Source of the DNA: Chitinophagales bacterium
Lineage (GTDB): Bacteria > Bacteroidota > Bacteroidia > Chitinophagales > JADIYW01
Direction of reading: 5' to 3'
Assembly (NCBI GenBank): GCA_019694955.1
Contig: JAIBAX010000002.1
Coordinates: forward strand, 107,343 to 171,342
Length of the DNA stretch: 64,000 nt
Translations under genes and position numbers: made by a program
In this document: positions 36,188-45,119 of the stretch, in pieces
Layout: every line of letters starts with the position of its first letter
How positions within the stretch are numbered: the first letter of the stretch is position 1
Notes under the pieces: generated by a model
Databases searched by the model: none
What the model saw: the letters and a program-made list of their open reading frames with translations, nothing else
What the model was told of the DNA's origin: nothing

Positions 36188-37513
36188 TTATGAAGCAGAA
36201 GGACCCTGAGGCGGTCGATTGCCTTTGTTATTGTTCCAACGCTTTTTCTTCTTATTATTATTGCTTTGCTGTTGTCCATTTCCCTGATTATTTTCTGCGT
36301 TTGGCTGTTCCTTTATCTGCTGCTGTTGTTGTGTTTGCGGCTTTGGCCCACGCTCTTGATTAGGTTTTTGCAAATTTTGTACCTGATTTTCTCCCTGAGG
36401 TCTATTTGGCTTCTTTTTCTTATTTTTATTTTTCTTCTTATCCAAAGATTTTAGTGAAATCTGCCCTACAACATCAGCAAATTCAATGATTTCTTCCTTT
36501 TCTTCAATAACAGCAATCTCTAAAAGATCCTTAGGTTTATGCCCATTTTTATTGAGCTCCAATATTTTCTTAACCTGCTCGATTGGAACAGGATAGAAAG
36601 TTCCGCTATTTTTGTAGGTATAAACCATTAGCCCTTTTAGTACATCTGTTTTAAAGAGATATGCCGTTCCCGCTTCTGTTTCTATTGAGTCTGCCTTTTC
36701 AGGGAAATACTTTAAGGCATCTAAATAGGTGTCTAGCTCGTAGTTTAAACAACATTTTAAACGACCGCATTGTCCGGAAAGTTTGGTTTGGTTGATGGAA
36801 AGGTTTTGGTATCTGGCGGCAGAAGTATTCACCGTTTTGAAATCTGTGAGCCACGTACTGCAGCAAAGTTCTCTACCGCAAGCGCCAATGCCACCCACAC
36901 GACCGGCTTCTTGTCGTGCCCCTATTTGGCGCATTTCAATTTTTACTTTAAACTCTTTTGCCAACACTTTTATCAGTTCTCTAAAATCGACCCGCCCATC
37001 AGCAGTATAGAAAAAGGTTGCTTTTTTACAATCTGCTTGATATTCAACGTCTCCGAGTTTCATATCTAACCCTAAGTTTCTGGCTAATACCCGTGCCTGA
37101 AGCATGGTTTCCTTTTCTCTGGAACGCGCTTCATTCATAATTTCCAACTCATGCTCTCTGGCAACACGAATGATGTTCTTTATCTCAGAGAAGTCTTTAA
37201 TGCCGTATTTCTTTAGCTGTATCTTTACCAACTCTCCACTCAACGAAACCCGTCCTATATCATAGCCAATGGCAGATTCTACCATAACGAGATCCCCTGT
37301 GTATATTTCATGGTTCTTATCGTTCTTAAAAAAGCCCTTTCTGGCACCGTTTTTAAAGCTTACTTCGTAAATATTGAATTTATTCTCCAGAATGGCCACA
37401 TCTGCTAACCAGTCATATACTTCCATTTTTGAACAACCGCCACTTTTACAATGCCCATTATTTCTACACCCTGATGGTGTTCCGCTTCCGCTACTGCAAC
37501 TTGTACAACCCAT
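36188..37513 (-). CDS. PSP1 domain protein, RicT-like
   Basis: A 441-residue protein. The N-terminus is Cys/Gly/Ser-rich. The PSP1 domain (about residues 45-290) has the conserved cysteines in GIGACGRELCCSTWL and SGQCGRLKCCLNYE, which in Bacillus RicT help bind Fe-S clusters in the RicA/F/T complex acting with RNase Y. The last ~100 residues are a Lys/Asn/Gln-rich low-complexity tail, likely unstructured and RNA-binding. It is 85 bp from holB, a common Bacteroidota pairing that also holds in Bacillus. The local role in mRNA processing is inferred from RicT. Confidence 0.9.
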   Translation of the reverse strand: MGCTSCSSGSGTPSGCRNNGHCKSGGCSKMEVYDWLADVAILENKFNIYEVSFKNGARKGFFKNDKNHEIYTGDLVMVESAIGYDIGRVSLSGELVKIQLKKYGIKDFSEIKNIIRVAREHELEIMNEARSREKETMLQARVLARNLGLDMKLGDVEYQADCKKATFFYTADGRVDFRELIKVLAKEFKVKIEMRQIGARQEAGRVGGIGACGRELCCSTWLTDFKTVNTSAARYQNLSINQTKLSGQCGRLKCCLNYELDTYLDALKYFPEKADSIETEAGTAYLFKTDVLKGLMVYTYKNSGTFYPVPIEQVKKILELNKNGHKPKDLLEIAVIEEKEEIIEFADVVGQISLKSLDKKKNKNKKKKPNRPQGENQVQNLQKPNQERGPKPQTQQQQQIKEQPNAENNQGNGQQQSNNNKKKKRWNNNKGNRPPQGPSAS

Positions 37514-37598
37514 TTTCTTGTTTTTCTTTATAGCCTTTTTTGGCTTGAGTACAAATATCTGTTTTTTATCTGTTAAATGTTACTAACCGGTGTTTATA

Positions 37599-38741
37599 TC
37601 ATATATCCATTTCTGCATAAACAGGTTTCCCACGGAGGATTTTTTCCATTTGTATGGAAAGATCTAACAGCACCAACTTGGGATTGCAATTCCTTTCAAT
37701 AGCATAATGTGCTTTTTCTATGATGGGGATGAGCTTATTCAGCTTTTCTTCTGAGAGGAATCTTTGAATCCTACCGGCAAGCGTTTGCTCACTTTCAGTA
37801 AACCTTGGTGATAACTGCAGGCAATACATCATCATGGTACACTCTCTAAAAAAATGCAATACATACGCTAGATATTGCTTGATATTTTCCCGTCCGCTTC
37901 CACTTTTTTGGTCAACAAAATGAATCAACTCTACCGCATGGTTATTAAGTGTTGCACTCAGCCATTTGGATAACTCTACATCCAAAGGTGCTTCTTCGTG
38001 GTGCAACAACTGAAGCGCCACTCTTAGATTCCCTTGCGAGAGAAATGCAATCCGTTGAGCAGTTTCTTTGTTCTCACAACCCTTCTTTTCCAATTCTTGC
38101 ATTACTTCATCGTCTTCTATCGATGGTATTTTTAGAATCTGTGTTCTGGAGAGAATGGTAGGCAATATTTCTTCTTGATTTTCTCCAACTAGTATCAGAA
38201 CGGTGTTTTCTGTTGGTTCTTCTAAAAGTTTTAACAATATATTGCCTTCCTTTCCTAACGCTTCCGGCTTCCAAATGATTGTAATCTTAAACTCGCTTTC
38301 GAACGTTTTAAGGTTGAGGCGTTTAATGATGTTTCTGGCTTCTAAAGCTGTAATGTTCCCTTGTCGGTTTTCGGCTTGGATGATTTTTAGGAAATCATAC
38401 TCATTCAAGAAGGGATTCTCAAGGAAAGCCTTCCTAAATTCTGCCATATAATCATCACTTAACGGTACTTTTCCGGATGTTTTTGGTACAACGGGGAAGG
38501 TAAAATGAACATCCGGATGTATTAGTTTTGACACTTTATTACAGGAAGGACATTGTCCACAGGAATCATTTTCTTGTTTGTTCTCGCACAGCAAATACTG
38601 TACAAAAGCGATGGCCAGCGGAAGGGCGCCATTTCCCTCAGGACCCAAGAAGAGTTGGGCGTGCGGAATTCTAGCATGATTGACCATTTCTGCCAGTTGG
38701 TGCTTAACTTTTAACTGCCCTGTTATCTCTGAAAACTTCAT
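37599..38741 (-). CDS. holB: DNA polymerase III delta-prime-like clamp-loader subunit
   Basis: A 380-residue AAA+ protein starting FSEITGQLKVKHQLAEMV. The Walker A region is altered (LGPEGNGALPLA lacks GKT/S), as expected for non-hydrolysing delta-prime. A zinc module is seen in CENKQENDSCGQCPSC (about residues 52-67). SRTQILKIP marks the sensor 1 or SRC-like stretch. It helps load the sliding clamp during replication. Divergently transcribed from the queD-like gene. Confidence 0.9.
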   Translation of the reverse strand: MKFSEITGQLKVKHQLAEMVNHARIPHAQLFLGPEGNGALPLAIAFVQYLLCENKQENDSCGQCPSCNKVSKLIHPDVHFTFPVVPKTSGKVPLSDDYMAEFRKAFLENPFLNEYDFLKIIQAENRQGNITALEARNIIKRLNLKTFESEFKITIIWKPEALGKEGNILLKLLEEPTENTVLILVGENQEEILPTILSRTQILKIPSIEDDEVMQELEKKGCENKETAQRIAFLSQGNLRVALQLLHHEEAPLDVELSKWLSATLNNHAVELIHFVDQKSGSGRENIKQYLAYVLHFFRECTMMMYCLQLSPRFTESEQTLAGRIQRFLSEEKLNKLIPIIEKAHYAIERNCNPKLVLLDLSIQMEKILRGKPVYAEMDI

Positions 38742-38814
38742 AGGATGGTAAGAATAAACTTTTTATATTTAGTTTTGTTTCAAAAATACATTTCTTCAGG
38801 GATATAAAAAATTT

Positions 38815-39225
38815 ATGACAAGGATTTCGGTTTTTAGAAAAGCAACTTTTAATGCGGCGCATCGTTTATTTAATCCGAAGTGGTCGATAGAAAAAAATGA
38901 TGAAATTTTCGGTTATTGTGCCCGACCAAATTTCCATGGACATAATTATACGCTCATCGTAAAACTAACTGGAGAAATAGACCCTGAAACCGGATATTTA
39001 ATCGACTTAAAAATTCTAAAGTCGTTGATTTACAACGAAATTGAAGAAAGATTTGACCATAAAAACCTTAATCTTGATACAGAAGAATTTAAACACCTCA
39101 ACCCAACAGTAGAAAATATTGCCGTAGTTATTTACGATATACTAAGGGCTAAATTAGATGCTAAGTATGACTTGCAAATAAAACTATATGAAACAGAGCG
39201 AAACTTTGTTGAGTATCCTGTATGA
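38815..39225 (+). CDS. 6-pyruvoyl-tetrahydropterin/6-carboxy-tetrahydropterin synthase (QueD-like)
   Basis: A 136-residue member of the PTPS/QueD family. Zinc ligands are in FNAAHRLF and FHGHNY; the catalytic Cys is in IFGYCARPNFHGH; the second half has FDHKNLN and the conserved Glu in YETERNFVEY. QueD makes 6-carboxy-tetrahydropterin for queuosine; the eukaryote-like PTPS makes biopterin precursors, and the two cannot be told apart from this sequence alone. A TAGTTTTG element lies about 38 bp upstream. No other pterin or queuosine genes are nearby. Confidence 0.88.
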   Translation: MTRISVFRKATFNAAHRLFNPKWSIEKNDEIFGYCARPNFHGHNYTLIVKLTGEIDPETGYLIDLKILKSLIYNEIEERFDHKNLNLDTEEFKHLNPTVENIAVVIYDILRAKLDAKYDLQIKLYETERNFVEYPV

Positions 39226-39283
39226 TTTAAATCGTTGAAAATCAACTTTTATAATTAATATAGGCTAAAAAGCAATTTTTATA

Positions 39284-39607
39284 CTATCTCGGATACTTGC
39301 AACAGGCATGTAATCCATTATACGCCTCATCACTGGCTTTATATTTTTCTGTGTCATATCCTGATTTTGCAATACTCTTTTGGATATTATCTACATTTGT
39401 TTTTGTAGCATCATAAGTTACTGTGATGATATGTGTTTTTTGATTCCAGTCTGCCTTTTTTACACCTTTGATATATGCCGCAGTCTCTATTGTTTTTTCA
39501 CACATGCCACAAACGCCTGAAACTTTAAATGTTGCAGTAGTTAGATTAGAAGATGCCATGGCGACATTCATCATCACCAACAATAATAACGATATAAAAT
39601 ATTTCAT
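39284..39607 (-). CDS. Exported heavy-metal-associated (HMA) domain protein
   Basis: A 107-residue protein with a signal peptide ending NVAMAS and an HMA domain whose metal-binding motif is SGVCGMCEKTIE (CxxC). A second Cys pair occurs near the end (HACCKYPR). It resembles periplasmic MerP/CopZ-type metal carriers. No transporter or regulator for copper or mercury is adjacent, so its partner is unknown. Length is typical for exported Bacteroidota HMA proteins. Confidence 0.85.
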   Translation of the reverse strand: MKYFISLLLLVMMNVAMASSNLTTATFKVSGVCGMCEKTIETAAYIKGVKKADWNQKTHIITVTYDATKTNVDNIQKSIAKSGYDTEKYKASDEAYNGLHACCKYPR

Positions 39608-39672
39608 TCTTTTTTATTTAAAGTTGCTTCTATTTTTCAAATGGAGCAACTCTTTAAGAGATTTTTAACGTA

Positions 39673-40818
39673 TTAAGGATGCTTTACCAATGGTTTTTCC
39701 AAAACAAATGTAGATACTCCACCTATGAAATCACCTGATAAATGTACAAATGGACTATTTTTTATGAATAACATTTCTAATTTAAGCGGCTCTTTAAGGT
39801 AGAATTTTTTGATGGTGACCTGTTCGCGTGTTTTCCATTCAAGGTTTTCATTGCCCTGATATACCCAAGGATATAGGTATAGGTAATAGCCATCCCTCAT
39901 ATAAACGCCTGCATATATAGTAGTATCAGCAGAAGTATTACTGTAATGGAGATCAAACGTTCCATTGGGGTTGAGTTGTAAGGTTGCGTTATGCTGTTCC
40001 ATCTGCCATGAATACTTTCCACATAAATGCTCGTTGGTTACAAAATCAAATAATTTCGTAGTGGGCGTAGTCTTTTCAGGTGTTAATTCTTCCAGAATAA
40101 AATTTGTTGGTGCAATAGCAAGGATTTTAAACTTTCGGATAATACCGGGTGTTTCTCTGGTGTCAATGGTCAACATTGAGTCTCCGATTACACTTATAGT
40201 AATTTGCGTTCCATTGAATCCTCCCTTTGCGCCAAACTCGTTTCTGTAATCATCCGCTTTTGACAAATCAAATACAAGATGTGGTCTTGCGAATTTTTCC
40301 CTGTTTTTGCCTAATAATTGGAATTCGTGTATGTTGCTGGTATTCCAATTTGGATGAATCCACTTTTTCCCTTGCAACATGGAGTCAATATCAAACGCCG
40401 TAAAACGCCTAAAATAACAGAGGCTATCTTTCGCATTTTTGGCAACACTGATTTTCTTTAACACGAGCGAGTCTTTGTTCAAAACGTTGATTTTGAACGT
40501 GTTTATTGCTTTGGGTATCCACTCATTCCCGTTCAAATAAGCAGTGTATTCTTGTAGCGTTGCTGTACTTTGACTATACTGTAGAGTGTATTCTTTCGGT
40601 TCTGGTAGGCTTTGAGGAGAAATGACTTGTATCTCTCCTCCACCTATTTTGAGTGCCACATATCCTTTGTTATAAGGATATAGGACACTATCTTTTTGTG
40701 TATAATTATCTCCCTGAAAATACCAGATTCCGGGATAATCCAGTAGATTTTGTCCGAACAATGACATGCCGGAAAACATCCACATCAATAAAAAAAATCC
40801 TCGTTGTAATTGCATCAT
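39673..40818 (-). CDS. Exported protein of unknown function
   Basis: The frame is open to 40878, but that start overlaps the helicase gene by 29 bp; the ATG at 40818 (or 40815) gives a proper signal peptide, QRGFFLLMWMFSGMSLFGQ. The 381-residue mature sequence is beta-rich with many Tyr, Trp and Thr; I recognise no domain. The early phrase LLDYPGIWYFQGD and a later LNPNGTFDLHYSN resemble lipocalin-like periplasmic proteins, but this is weak. It lies just after the helicase on the same strand. Confidence 0.65.
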   Translation of the reverse strand: MMQLQRGFFLLMWMFSGMSLFGQNLLDYPGIWYFQGDNYTQKDSVLYPYNKGYVALKIGGGEIQVISPQSLPEPKEYTLQYSQSTATLQEYTAYLNGNEWIPKAINTFKINVLNKDSLVLKKISVAKNAKDSLCYFRRFTAFDIDSMLQGKKWIHPNWNTSNIHEFQLLGKNREKFARPHLVFDLSKADDYRNEFGAKGGFNGTQITISVIGDSMLTIDTRETPGIIRKFKILAIAPTNFILEELTPEKTTPTTKLFDFVTNEHLCGKYSWQMEQHNATLQLNPNGTFDLHYSNTSADTTIYAGVYMRDGYYLYLYPWVYQGNENLEWKTREQVTIKKFYLKEPLKLEMLFIKNSPFVHLSGDFIGGVSTFVLEKPLVKHP

Positions 40819-40849
40819 ACAACTATATATCGAAAAGGATGCCGAAATC

Positions 40850-42451
40850 TTATCTTTGGTTAGGTTTTGCCAACACAATTAACGGTTTTTTACCTTTTGC
40901 CTTACGCCTAAACACTTCAACAATCATATCTGCTTCTTCGGCACGTGTGCTAAAGAAGGAAAAATTGTCTAAGATTTTGATATCATCTATCAATCTGCCT
41001 TCTACTTGCGCTTCTTCAAAAATGATATCTAAAATTTTCCTAGGGTTAATTCCGTCATTTCTGCCTTTGGCAATGAACAAACGCTGGCTGGAATTAGAAG
41101 ATCCTTTGCCTCCTTTTCTTTTGTCGTCATGTGTTTCCTGACGGATATTTTTGTAGGCTTTGGGATCTAATTCGTCTTTAAGTCCATATCTCAACACTGC
41201 GGCTACTATTTCGTATGGTTCTCCTAACTCAAGTAATTCATGTGCGAAAGTACCATATTCAAAATGGCGCTCATGTGCCAAAATTTCTAAAAGATTGTTC
41301 TTAATACGCTCTTTTTTCAGTTTTATCATCTCAACGGCATCTGGCAAATAGGCTTTTTTAATCTCTGCCCTGCTAAGCTTGCTGATGAACATCAATTTTC
41401 TCTTCTCAGAATTTGGCACCAATGCAATGGCTTTCCCGGTTTTTCCCGCTCTACCCGTACGACCAATTCTGTGTACATATGACTCAGGGTCTTGTGGAAG
41501 AGAATAGTTGATAACATGTGAAAGGTCAGAAATGTCGATGCCTCGCGCTGCAACATCTGTCGCCACTAAAACACCTCTATGTTCTGTTTTAAACTGTTTT
41601 ACTACTTTCTCGCGAATGTTTTGGGCAATATCTCCGTGTAATGCTTCCGCAGGATACCCCAACTCATTCAACTTAGAGGTAATGCCGATAACATCTACTT
41701 TGGTATTGCAAAATACAATGCCATAGATATTGGCGTCCATGTCTAAAATTCTCGTTAACGCATCAAACTTATCGCGCTCTGGAACTTCATAATACGTTTG
41801 TTCGATTGACTCGTTGGTGAGTTCTTGTTTTTTTACGGAAACCATCTCGTATTTTCCCATATGACGTTTTGCAAGGGAAAGAATGCGATCCGGCATGGTT
41901 GCAGAGAATAGCAACATTCTTCTGTCGGCAGGTGTTTCCTTGACGATTTGTTCTACATCGTCGATAAAACCCATGTTCAACATTTCGTCTGCTTCGTCTA
42001 AAACTACGAATTTCACGTGTTCTAATTTCAGTTTTCCCCTGTCAATCATATCGATTACTCTTCCCGGTGTACCTACTACAACATGTGTTCCTTTCTCAAG
42101 GTCTCTGATTTGCATGCTGATAGATGCTCCACCATAAACGGGTGTCACCCACATTTTCTTTTTTCCTTTCAGGCTTTTAAACTCTTCTGAAACCTGTAAG
42201 GCCAACTCTCGTGTTGGCGTAAGAATGATTGCTTGAATATGTTTGTTGTTTGGGTCAAACTTTTCAATAATCGGAATGGCAAAAGCTGCTGTCTTTCCGG
42301 TACCTGTCTGTGCCTGACCTACAACGTCTTTGTCTGAGTGTAATAAAATTGGAATGGTTAATTCCTGAATGGGTGTTGGGTTTTCAAATCCTTTTTCTTC
42401 TAAAGCTTGTAAGATCTCTTCTGAAAGTCCTAACGCACTAAATCCTGTCAT
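40850..42451 (-). CDS. DEAD-box RNA helicase with DbpA-type RNA-binding domain
   Basis: A 533-residue helicase starting at 42451 (MTGFSALGLSEEIL); two more codons upstream are possible. All core motifs are present: AQTGTGKTA (I), PTRELALQ (Ia), TPGRVID (Ib), DEAD (II), SAT (III), ARGIDI (V) and HRIGRTGRAGKTG (VI). The C-terminal ~80 residues (RLFIAKGRNDGINPRKILDII to the end) form a DbpA-type RNA-binding domain, so it is like DeaD/CshA and probably acts in ribosome assembly or cold-related RNA remodelling. A TACCTTTG element lies 28 bp upstream. Confidence 0.93.
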   Translation of the reverse strand: MTGFSALGLSEEILQALEEKGFENPTPIQELTIPILLHSDKDVVGQAQTGTGKTAAFAIPIIEKFDPNNKHIQAIILTPTRELALQVSEEFKSLKGKKKMWVTPVYGGASISMQIRDLEKGTHVVVGTPGRVIDMIDRGKLKLEHVKFVVLDEADEMLNMGFIDDVEQIVKETPADRRMLLFSATMPDRILSLAKRHMGKYEMVSVKKQELTNESIEQTYYEVPERDKFDALTRILDMDANIYGIVFCNTKVDVIGITSKLNELGYPAEALHGDIAQNIREKVVKQFKTEHRGVLVATDVAARGIDISDLSHVINYSLPQDPESYVHRIGRTGRAGKTGKAIALVPNSEKRKLMFISKLSRAEIKKAYLPDAVEMIKLKKERIKNNLLEILAHERHFEYGTFAHELLELGEPYEIVAAVLRYGLKDELDPKAYKNIRQETHDDKRKGGKGSSNSSQRLFIAKGRNDGINPRKILDIIFEEAQVEGRLIDDIKILDNFSFFSTRAEEADMIVEVFRRKAKGKKPLIVLAKPNQR

Positions 42452-42479
42452 GATCATGATATTTATTTAATTTATAGCG

Positions 42480-42487
42480 CAAAGGTA
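42480..42487 (-). promoter_or_regulatory. -7 element for the DEAD-box helicase gene
   Basis: TACCTTTG on the minus strand fits TAnnTTTG, 28 bp upstream of the ATG at 42451. No clear -33 element is seen. Confidence 0.5.
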
Positions 42488-42674
42488 GTGATAGGATGTC
42501 CACAATGTATATAAATTATCCACACTTAATGTAAAAGTATTGTTGGATTTCCAATAGGTTTACAATAACAGACACTTCATTTGTCTTTGAAAATTAAGGT
42601 CTTTTAATGAAATATATATAAAACTCTTAACCATTTCATATTTTCCAAAAAGGATAATAACAAGATTGTATATG

Positions 42675-42682
42675 TACCTTTG
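42675..42682 (+). promoter_or_regulatory. -7 element for typA
   Basis: TACCTTTG, an exact fit to TAnnTTTG, 25 bp upstream of the typA ATG. With the helicase promoter it forms a divergent pair inside a 256-bp gap that otherwise holds only AT-rich sequence. Confidence 0.55.
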
Positions 42683-42707
42683 CACCCGATTTTAAAAAAT
42701 CATATTT

Positions 42708-44507
42708 ATGCAGAACATTCGCAACATCGCCATTATTGCTCACGTTGACCACGGTAAAACAACGCTAGTAGACAAGATTTTACATCAAGGAAACCTTTTC
42801 AAAGAACATGAGGAAATTGGTGAACTTTTAATGGATAACAATCCTTTGGAGAGAGAAAGGGGCATTACCATCGTTTCTAAAAATGCTTCTATCGTTTATA
42901 AAGGAACAAAGATAAATATTATCGATACACCCGGTCACGCCGACTTTGGCGGTGAGGTTGAGCGTGTATTAAAAATGTCTGATGGCGTTTTATTATTGGT
43001 GGATGCCTTTGAAGGACCTATGCCACAAACTCGGTTTGTACTACAAAAAGCCATCGAGTTAGGCTTAAAACCTATTGTCGTTATCAATAAAGTTGACAAA
43101 GAAAACTGTACACCGGAAGAAGTACACGAGAAGGTATTTGAGCTAATGTATCAATTGGATGCGACAGAAGACCAATTAGACTTCCCAGTTGTTTACGGTT
43201 CTGCAAAAAACAACTGGATGGGTCCGGATTGGAAACATCAGACTGCTGACATCACATATTTAATAGATCAGATATTAGAACATATTCCTGCACCAAAAAT
43301 CGCTCAAGGGTCTTTGCAAATGCAAATTACCTCTTTAGATTATAGTTCTTTTGTTGGAAGGATTGCTATCGGACGTGTATTTAGGGGAAGTGTGAAAACA
43401 AATGCTCCCATAACCTTAGTAAAAAGAGATGGCTCATTGGTGAAAAGTCGTATCAAAGAACTTATGACTTTTGAAGGTATGGGCAAAAGAAAAGTGGAAG
43501 AAGTGGAAGCCGGAGATATTTGTGCAGTTGTTGGTTTAGAAGGTTTTGAAATTGGCGATACTATTGCCGATTTTGAAATGCCAGAAGGAATGACCGCTAT
43601 TTCCATAGACGAACCAACGATGAGCATGTTTTTCACTATCAATGATTCTCCATTTTTTGGAAGAGAAGGAAAATTTGTTACTTCAAGACATATAAAGGAT
43701 AGATTAGAAAAGGAACTGGAGAAAAACCTAGCACTTCGTGTAAATCAGGGAGAAACGGCGGATAGTTTTCAAGTTCATGGAAGAGGTGTTTTACACTTGT
43801 CTGTTCTAATTGAAACGATGAGAAGAGAAGGCTATGAATTACAAGTAGGTCAACCTCAGGTATTGTTTAAAGAAATCAATGGTCAAAAATGTGAACCGGT
43901 AGAAGAATTAACCATTGACTTGCCGGAAGAAAAATCTGGGACTGCAATAGAAATGGTGGCAAAGCGCAAAGGTGAGATGAAAAACATGTCGCTAAAAGGT
44001 AACCGCGCCGTATTAGAATTTGAAATCCCGTCCAGAGGTATTATAGGATTGAGAAACGAGTTAATCACTGCCACCTCCGGTGAGGCAATTATGTCACACA
44101 GATTCAATCATTATTCCCCACATAAAGGAGAAATTCCGGGTAGAATCAACGGTTCTATGATTTCTAAAGAAACGGGTGAGGCGATTGCTTATTCTTTGGA
44201 TAAACTACAAGATAGGGGAAGATTTTTCGTTGAGCCCGGTGATGAAATCTATACAGGTATGGTTATTGGTGAAAACTCCAGAAGTGGAGACCTTGTTGTA
44301 AACTGTACCGTTACCAAAAAACTAACCAACGTACGTGCTTCAGGTTCTGATGACAAAGTGAGATTAGCACCTCCGATCAAATTCACCTTGGAAGAAGCTT
44401 TGGAGTATATTCAAGATGATGAATATGTAGAGGTGACGCCAAAGAGCATACGCATCAGAAAAATCTATTTGGACGAGAACGAAAGAAAGAGAAAAACCGG
44501 TAAATAA
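42708..44507 (+). CDS. typA: Translational GTPase TypA/BipA
   Basis: A 599-residue ribosome-associated GTPase, normal length. The G domain shows AHVDHGKTTL (G1), the switch I region ERERGIT, IDTPGH (G3) and INKVDKE (G4). The EF-G-like domains and the TypA C-terminal domain follow, with FFVEPGDEIYTGMVIGENSR and the segment NVRASGSDDKVRLAPP typical of BipA. It aids ribosome assembly and growth under stress or cold. Followed 135 bp later by an RRM protein gene; a common Bacteroidota neighbour is not assumed. Confidence 0.97.
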   Translation: MQNIRNIAIIAHVDHGKTTLVDKILHQGNLFKEHEEIGELLMDNNPLERERGITIVSKNASIVYKGTKINIIDTPGHADFGGEVERVLKMSDGVLLLVDAFEGPMPQTRFVLQKAIELGLKPIVVINKVDKENCTPEEVHEKVFELMYQLDATEDQLDFPVVYGSAKNNWMGPDWKHQTADITYLIDQILEHIPAPKIAQGSLQMQITSLDYSSFVGRIAIGRVFRGSVKTNAPITLVKRDGSLVKSRIKELMTFEGMGKRKVEEVEAGDICAVVGLEGFEIGDTIADFEMPEGMTAISIDEPTMSMFFTINDSPFFGREGKFVTSRHIKDRLEKELEKNLALRVNQGETADSFQVHGRGVLHLSVLIETMRREGYELQVGQPQVLFKEINGQKCEPVEELTIDLPEEKSGTAIEMVAKRKGEMKNMSLKGNRAVLEFEIPSRGIIGLRNELITATSGEAIMSHRFNHYSPHKGEIPGRINGSMISKETGEAIAYSLDKLQDRGRFFVEPGDEIYTGMVIGENSRSGDLVVNCTVTKKLTNVRASGSDDKVRLAPPIKFTLEEALEYIQDDEYVEVTPKSIRIRKIYLDENERKRKTGK

Positions 44508-44642
44508 TTACTTTCTTCGGTTTTCTTTGCAATATAATCTAATTCAAAGGGCTTAAAAAACCATAATATCTTGTTTTATTTTTCAAAACAGATAAAAGTT
44601 GGTTTTTTATAACTACCTTTATCAAAATTTAAATTAATTAAT

Positions 44643-44933
44643 ATGAACATTTTCGTCGGCAACCTTGACTACACTGTTAAGGAAAGCCAAATTCAAGAAC
44701 TTTTCGAGCAGTTCGGCTCAGTATCTTCTGTTAAAATCATCAAAGACAAACTTTCAGGCAAAAGTAGAGGAATCGCTTTCGTTGAAATGGATGAAGATGG
44801 TGAAGCGAACACTGCTATCAGCAATTTAAATGGTTTTTCTTTGAAAAGTCGTGATATTGCAGTAATGGAGGCTCGACCAAAAGAAGAGAACAAGTCATCA
44901 TTTCAAAAGAGAGATAATTTCAAAAGATATTAA
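44643..44933 (+). CDS. RRM-domain RNA-binding protein
   Basis: A 96-residue protein made of a single RNA recognition motif: RNP2 is NIFVGNLDY and RNP1 is KSRGIAFVEM, where the usual aromatic GFGFV positions are partly replaced (GIAFV). A short basic/Gln tail follows. Bacterial RRM proteins of this kind are abundant RNA chaperones, often cold-induced. It has its own strong terminator. TACCTTTA, one base off TAnnTTTG, lies about 25 bp upstream. Confidence 0.92.
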   Translation: MNIFVGNLDYTVKESQIQELFEQFGSVSSVKIIKDKLSGKSRGIAFVEMDEDGEANTAISNLNGFSLKSRDIAVMEARPKEENKSSFQKRDNFKRY

Positions 44934-44952
44934 TGTTTACTTTGTTCAGTAC

Positions 44953-44983
44953 AAGCCTGAGGGATTTCTCTCAGGCTTTTTTA
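44953..44983 (+). terminator. Intrinsic terminator after the RRM gene
   Basis: AAGCCTGAG (44953-44961) pairs perfectly with CTCAGGCTT (44970-44978) and is followed by TTTTTATTT. It ends the RRM transcript about 20 bp past the stop. Confidence 0.9.
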
Positions 44984-45070
44984 TTTGTCATAGGTTGAAT
45001 GCTAGCAAACATAAGAAATGCCTTTCATAATTGAATGATTGAAGATAATTCACATTTCTTACAAATAATT

Positions 45071-45103
45071 TTCGGCTCATTACGGAAATGACCCTTACAT
45101 TTG
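45071..45103 (+). promoter_or_regulatory. Promoter of the M16 peptidase and surface-polysaccharide gene run
   Basis: TACATTTG (45096-45103) fits TAnnTTTG, with TTCG 21 bp upstream as a near match to the TTTG -33 element. The ATG at 45120 is 16 bp downstream. Confidence 0.55.
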
Positions 45104-45119
45104 CATTTTATTGAAAAAC

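Noticed and set aside
36166..36279. Upstream extension of the unknown exported protein to 36279
   Set aside because: It would overlap the ricT-like gene by 92 bp and put a basic stretch ahead of the signal peptide.
44508..44552. Terminator after typA from AAAACCG/CGGTTTT
   Set aside because: The stem is 7 bp with an 18-nt loop and overlaps the coding end; too weak to call.
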